15,884 nucleotides of DNA from Nitrososphaera sp. UBA210 (GTDB taxonomy: Archaea; Thermoproteota; Nitrososphaeria; Nitrososphaerales; Nitrososphaeraceae). A program made the position numbers and the translations under genes. The DNA lies in contig DADA01000079.1 of assembly GCA_002494895.1 (NCBI GenBank), forward strand, positions 1 through 15,884. Reading direction: 5' to 3'. Within the stretch, counting starts at the first letter, position 1, and the number at the start of each line of letters is the position of its first letter. Below the pieces are notes generated by a model that searched no databases, was not told the DNA's origin, and saw only the letters and a program-made list of their open reading frames with translations. This document shows positions 14,274 through 15,884 of this stretch, in pieces.

Positions 14274-14837
14274 CTATGCAACAACTTCGCAGCTAGAAAG
14301 CGTTTCTCCTGACGCGCAGCTATCTGAGCCTGTCCCGCCGCTCAAGTTGTCGTTTCCCGCCCCGCCAGTCAGCTTGTCGTTACTGCCGTTTCCCTGAATG
14401 ATGTCATTGCCATCAGCTCCGTTGACATTATCGCTGCCAGGACCGCCGCCCAGCAGATCGTTGCCAGTTCCGCCATTGATAAAATCATTTCCCGTCGAGC
14501 CCAGAATCGCGTCGCGACCAGAATTCCCAAAGAGTCTGTCATTTCCATCCTGTCCAAAGATCTGATCGATGCCGCTGCCGCCACATATCCTGTCATTTCC
14601 CCCTCCTCCCTGGATAAAGTCATCACCGCCGAGACCAACAATTACGTCATCGCCGCTTCCTCCTCTCAGACGGTCGTCGCCGCCAGTACCAACCAATGTC
14701 GCTGCGTGTCCATCGCACATAACCACCACGGCCTCTGCAATTTGAAAATTCGACCCGCCGTTTGCATTGACAATCACGGTAGATAACAAGGCCGTAGCCA
14801 GAGTTCCGAAGTATATCGCAAACGACGTGTGCGACAT
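14274..14837 (-). CDS. Small exported RTX calcium-binding repeat protein
   Basis: An exported protein of 187 residues. Residues 1-37 form a signal peptide (SHTSFAIYFGTLATALLSTV, then about 15 less hydrophobic residues), followed by VVVMCDGHAATLVGT and 14 RTX nonapeptides of GGxGxDxLx type from residue 50 to about 175, ending DSCASGETLSSC. The repeats should fold into a Ca2+-binding beta roll. Cys41 and Cys85 flank the first four turns, as in the larger RTX protein at 9536-11731. Two further cysteines lie in the tail. The start ATG 14837 is preferred over the longer GTG-like frame from 14927, because a strong TATA box is centred 24-25 nt upstream, the extra 30 residues are basic and non-hydrophobic, and only this start puts the signal peptide at the N-terminus. 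Confidence 0.87.
   Translation of the reverse strand: MSHTSFAIYFGTLATALLSTVIVNANGGSNFQIAEAVVVMCDGHAATLVGTGGDDRLRGGSGDDVIVGLGGDDFIQGGGGNDRICGGSGIDQIFGQDGNDRLFGNSGRDAILGSTGNDFINGGTGNDLLGGGPGSDNVNGADGNDIIQGNGSNDKLTGGAGNDNLSGGTGSDSCASGETLSSCEVVA
14333..14690 (-). repeat. RTX nonapeptide repeat block of the small RTX protein
   Basis: Fourteen consecutive 27-nt units encoding GTGGDDRLR, GGSGDDVIV, GLGGDDFIQ, GGGGNDRIC and so on. Unit DNA sequences are diverged, arguing for old, selected repeats. The last units lose the hydrophobic position and merge into the Cys-rich tail. Confidence 0.85.
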
Positions 14838-14856
14838 GTGGGTTGTTATCAGCGCA

Positions 14857-14866
14857 TTTATAAAAG
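14857..14866 (-). promoter_or_regulatory. TATA box of the small RTX gene
   Basis: On the minus strand CTTTTATAAA is a near-consensus box, centred about 24-25 nt before ATG 14837. It fixes the start of the RTX protein and implies a leaderless transcript. Confidence 0.65.
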
Positions 14867-14968
14867 CATAACCGAACTCGGCAGATCTGGAGCGACCCCA
14901 CTGATTTCTGCACCAACGAACGTGCATATAGAGAAAAGGTAAAGTAGTTTGCAGTGGATAAATAGTGC

Positions 14969-15091
14969 ATGACCAACTCCGCCTCGGAGGAAAGGAAAAA
15001 GGAGAAGGAGTTAATGCGGCTTATCGCAGGATCTGGCACACCTGCTGAAGAAAGAGAGGAAGAAAGGGAGACCGAGAAGCTCGTGAGGTAA
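14969..15091 (+). CDS. Candidate 40-residue highly charged peptide
   Basis: ATG 14969 opens a 40-codon frame ending TAA at 15089-15091. The peptide is almost entirely charged and helix-forming: SEERKKEKELMRLIAGSG, a short turn with TPAE, then EEREEERETEKLVR. It contains no cysteine, histidine or membrane segment. Support: a TATA-like GGTAAAG lies about 28 nt upstream, the composition is protein-like, and a perfect hairpin follows 10 nt after the stop. I do not recognise the family; small charged peptides of this kind occur in Thaumarchaeota genomes as hypothetical proteins. Confidence 0.5.
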   Translation: MTNSASEERKKEKELMRLIAGSGTPAEEREEERETEKLVR

Positions 15092-15101
15092 CCCGGCCGG
15101 T

Positions 15102-15122
15102 TTGCCTCAGCGCCTGAGGCAA
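15102..15122 (+). terminator. Perfect 9-bp hairpin after the charged peptide gene
   Basis: TTGCCTCAG (15102-15110) and CTGAGGCAA (15114-15122) form an uninterrupted stem with a CGC loop. It starts 10 nt after the stop codon, but no T tract follows, so it may be an RNA-stabilising element or protein site rather than a terminator. Confidence 0.45.
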
Positions 15123-15201
15123 TGACTGGTTGTGGACAGCAGCGTGTTGGGCGTAAACAAACAGAAAGTCCTCATGAAGGAACAGCGAGCCACCCTCACA
15201 T

Positions 15202-15231
15202 TGTCGCCCAAATGACTTTGATCTGGCGACA
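15202..15231. promoter_or_regulatory. Inverted repeat upstream of the CxxC/His gene promoter
   Basis: TGTCGCC (15202-15208) and GGCGACA (15225-15231) are perfect arms separated by 16 nt. They end 6 nt before the AT-rich promoter at 15237-15250. The position suits an operator; it could also be an RNA hairpin. Confidence 0.35.
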
Positions 15232-15236
15232 GCGGG

Positions 15237-15250
15237 AAATAATATATTAT
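15237..15250 (+). promoter_or_regulatory. TATA box of the CxxC/His gene
   Basis: AAATAATATATTAT is centred about 25-27 nt before the in-frame GTG at 15270, but only about 17 nt before ATG 15261. If the mRNA is leaderless the true start would be GTG 15270. Confidence 0.55.
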
Positions 15251-15260
15251 TGATGAGTGG

Positions 15261-15389
15261 ATGGTTCTCGTGAGAGCTGTCTGCAAAAAGTGCGATTTCC
15301 AGGTATCAGGCAATAATGCCCTTGAAGCGGAAGCAAAGTTCAGGCCTCACTACGAAATTTATGGGCATGAATTCACCCTCGTCGAATAG
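15261..15389 (+). CDS. 42-residue CxxC/His putative zinc-binding protein
   Basis: A tiny protein, MVLVRAVCKKCDFQVSG followed by a short helix (NNALEAEAKFRPHYEIYG) and HEFTLVE. Cys8 and Cys11 form one knuckle, and His30 and His36 are placed to complete a C2H2-like zinc site. Single-domain proteins of this kind are frequent in Nitrososphaera-type genomes and have no known function. The ATG at 15261 gives 42 residues; GTG 15270 would give 39 and fits the TATA box better. Both retain the whole metal-binding core. Overlapping minus-strand frames have no such pattern. Confidence 0.65.
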   Translation: MVLVRAVCKKCDFQVSGNNALEAEAKFRPHYEIYGHEFTLVE

Positions 15390-15478
15390 GTGTGTACCGA
15401 CCGTGACGCTTGCGACACAATAGCTGAACGATCCTGAAATGCATTGACAATATAGACGATTCTTACTGTTGTTGACAC

Positions 15479-15490
15479 CATTAAGCATAT
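15479..15490 (+). promoter_or_regulatory. TATA-like element of the cupin gene
   Basis: CATTAAGCATAT is centred about 30 nt before ATG 15516, compatible with a leaderless or nearly leaderless transcript. Confidence 0.4.
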
Positions 15491-15515
15491 CTTGCATCCC
15501 AGCGGCAATTCTTCT

Positions 15516-15884
15516 ATGTCATCTCAAATTTCAACCAAGATGGAGAAAAAGAACATCAACAACTCTCCGGATGAAACGAGGACGTTTGACAAGGGCAGGA
15601 TGCAGGTATCCAGTGTTGGGGGTTCAGCGATAGGCCGATTTGTCTTGGAACCCGGCTGGAAATGGTCGACATCAGTAAAGCCGGTTGTAAAGACTGACAG
15701 CTGCCAGCAAATCCATACGGGATACATTGTCTCCGGAAGGATGAGAATCAGGATGGACGATGGAACTGAAACCGAGGCGGGACCTGGTGATGTCGCGTAC
15801 ATTCCTCCGGGGCATGACGCATGGATAGTCGGAAGCGAACCCTGTATCGGGATCGACTTTACTGGAGCAAGGACGTACGCAAAG
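15516..15884 (+). CDS. Cupin-domain protein (3' end outside the window)
   Basis: The frame starts at ATG 15516 and stays open to the last base, giving 123 residues without a stop. Its centre is a single cupin barrel: FVLEPGWKWSTSVKPVV, DSCQQIHTGYIVSGRMRIRM, GPGDVAYIPPGHDAW, then PCIGIDFTG. The conserved G(X)5HXH motif is reduced to IHTGY, and PPGHDAW supplies another His, so metal binding, if any, is by fewer ligands than in classical cupin enzymes. A family of very similar small proteins is found in soil actinobacteria and archaea, usually annotated only as cupin-domain proteins. The N-terminal 17 residues are polar. Most of the domain is present and little is probably missing at the C-terminus. 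Confidence 0.88.
   Translation, partial: MSSQISTKMEKKNINNSPDETRTFDKGRMQVSSVGGSAIGRFVLEPGWKWSTSVKPVVKTDSCQQIHTGYIVSGRMRIRMDDGTETEAGPGDVAYIPPGHDAWIVGSEPCIGIDFTGARTYAK

Noticed and set aside
14369..14641. 90-residue minus-strand frame overlapping the small RTX gene in another phase
   Set aside because: It is out of frame with the RTX nonapeptides, which fit the 27-nt periodicity perfectly.
15122..15253. 43-residue frame starting MTGCGQQRVGRKQ
   Set aside because: It starts inside the perfect hairpin, has no promoter at the right distance, and its last codons are the TATA box of the next gene.
1..15884. tRNA genes, rRNA, insertion sequences, integrases or attachment sites
   Set aside because: I read the intergenic regions on both strands and saw no cloverleaf with a GGTTCRA T-arm, no transposase motif and no long direct repeats ending in a tRNA.

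Overview
The window looks like chromosomal DNA of an ammonia-oxidising archaeon of the Nitrososphaera group (Thaumarchaeota/Nitrososphaeria). This is inferred from several things together: archaeal PdxS/PdxT, many small winged-helix regulators of archaeal type, surface proteins with S-layer-like modules, TATA boxes about 21-37 nt before most starts (often 24-28), few Shine-Dalgarno sites, and roughly 50% GC. I saw no phage genes, insertion sequences, CRISPR arrays, tRNA or rRNA.

Left part (1-3910) is ordinary metabolism. pdxS and pdxT overlap by 4 nt and encode the two subunits of pyridoxal 5'-phosphate synthase. A Ca2+/H+ antiporter of the CaCA superfamily converges on them. A PHP-domain metal-dependent phosphoesterase is divergent from the antiporter.

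Middle part (3960-9400) holds a very large type I membrane protein with an N-terminal Rossmann-like domain, three PKD-like domains, four copies of an unrecognised beta module, a C-terminal membrane helix and a cytoplasmic tail. Its real N-terminus lies upstream of the first canonical start codon. It is followed by a MinD/ParA-like ATPase, a winged-helix protein with a long helical tail, and a second small winged-helix protein. Each has its own TATA-like element, so these are neighbours rather than one operon.

Right part (9536-15884) is rich in exported proteins. An S-layer-like protein ends in 14 RTX calcium-binding repeats. A tandem winged-helix regulator and a three-helix membrane protein form a two-gene operon on the minus strand. 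A SIMPL-domain exported protein follows, then a second RTX protein on the minus strand. Three genes under 45 codons lie here: a zinc ribbon, a charged peptide, and a CxxC/His protein. The window ends inside a cupin gene.

The most interesting points are: the large surface protein apparently begins at a non-canonical ACG at the exact leaderless position; its fourfold repeated beta module; and the two RTX proteins, which share a cysteine pair with identical 43-residue spacing.
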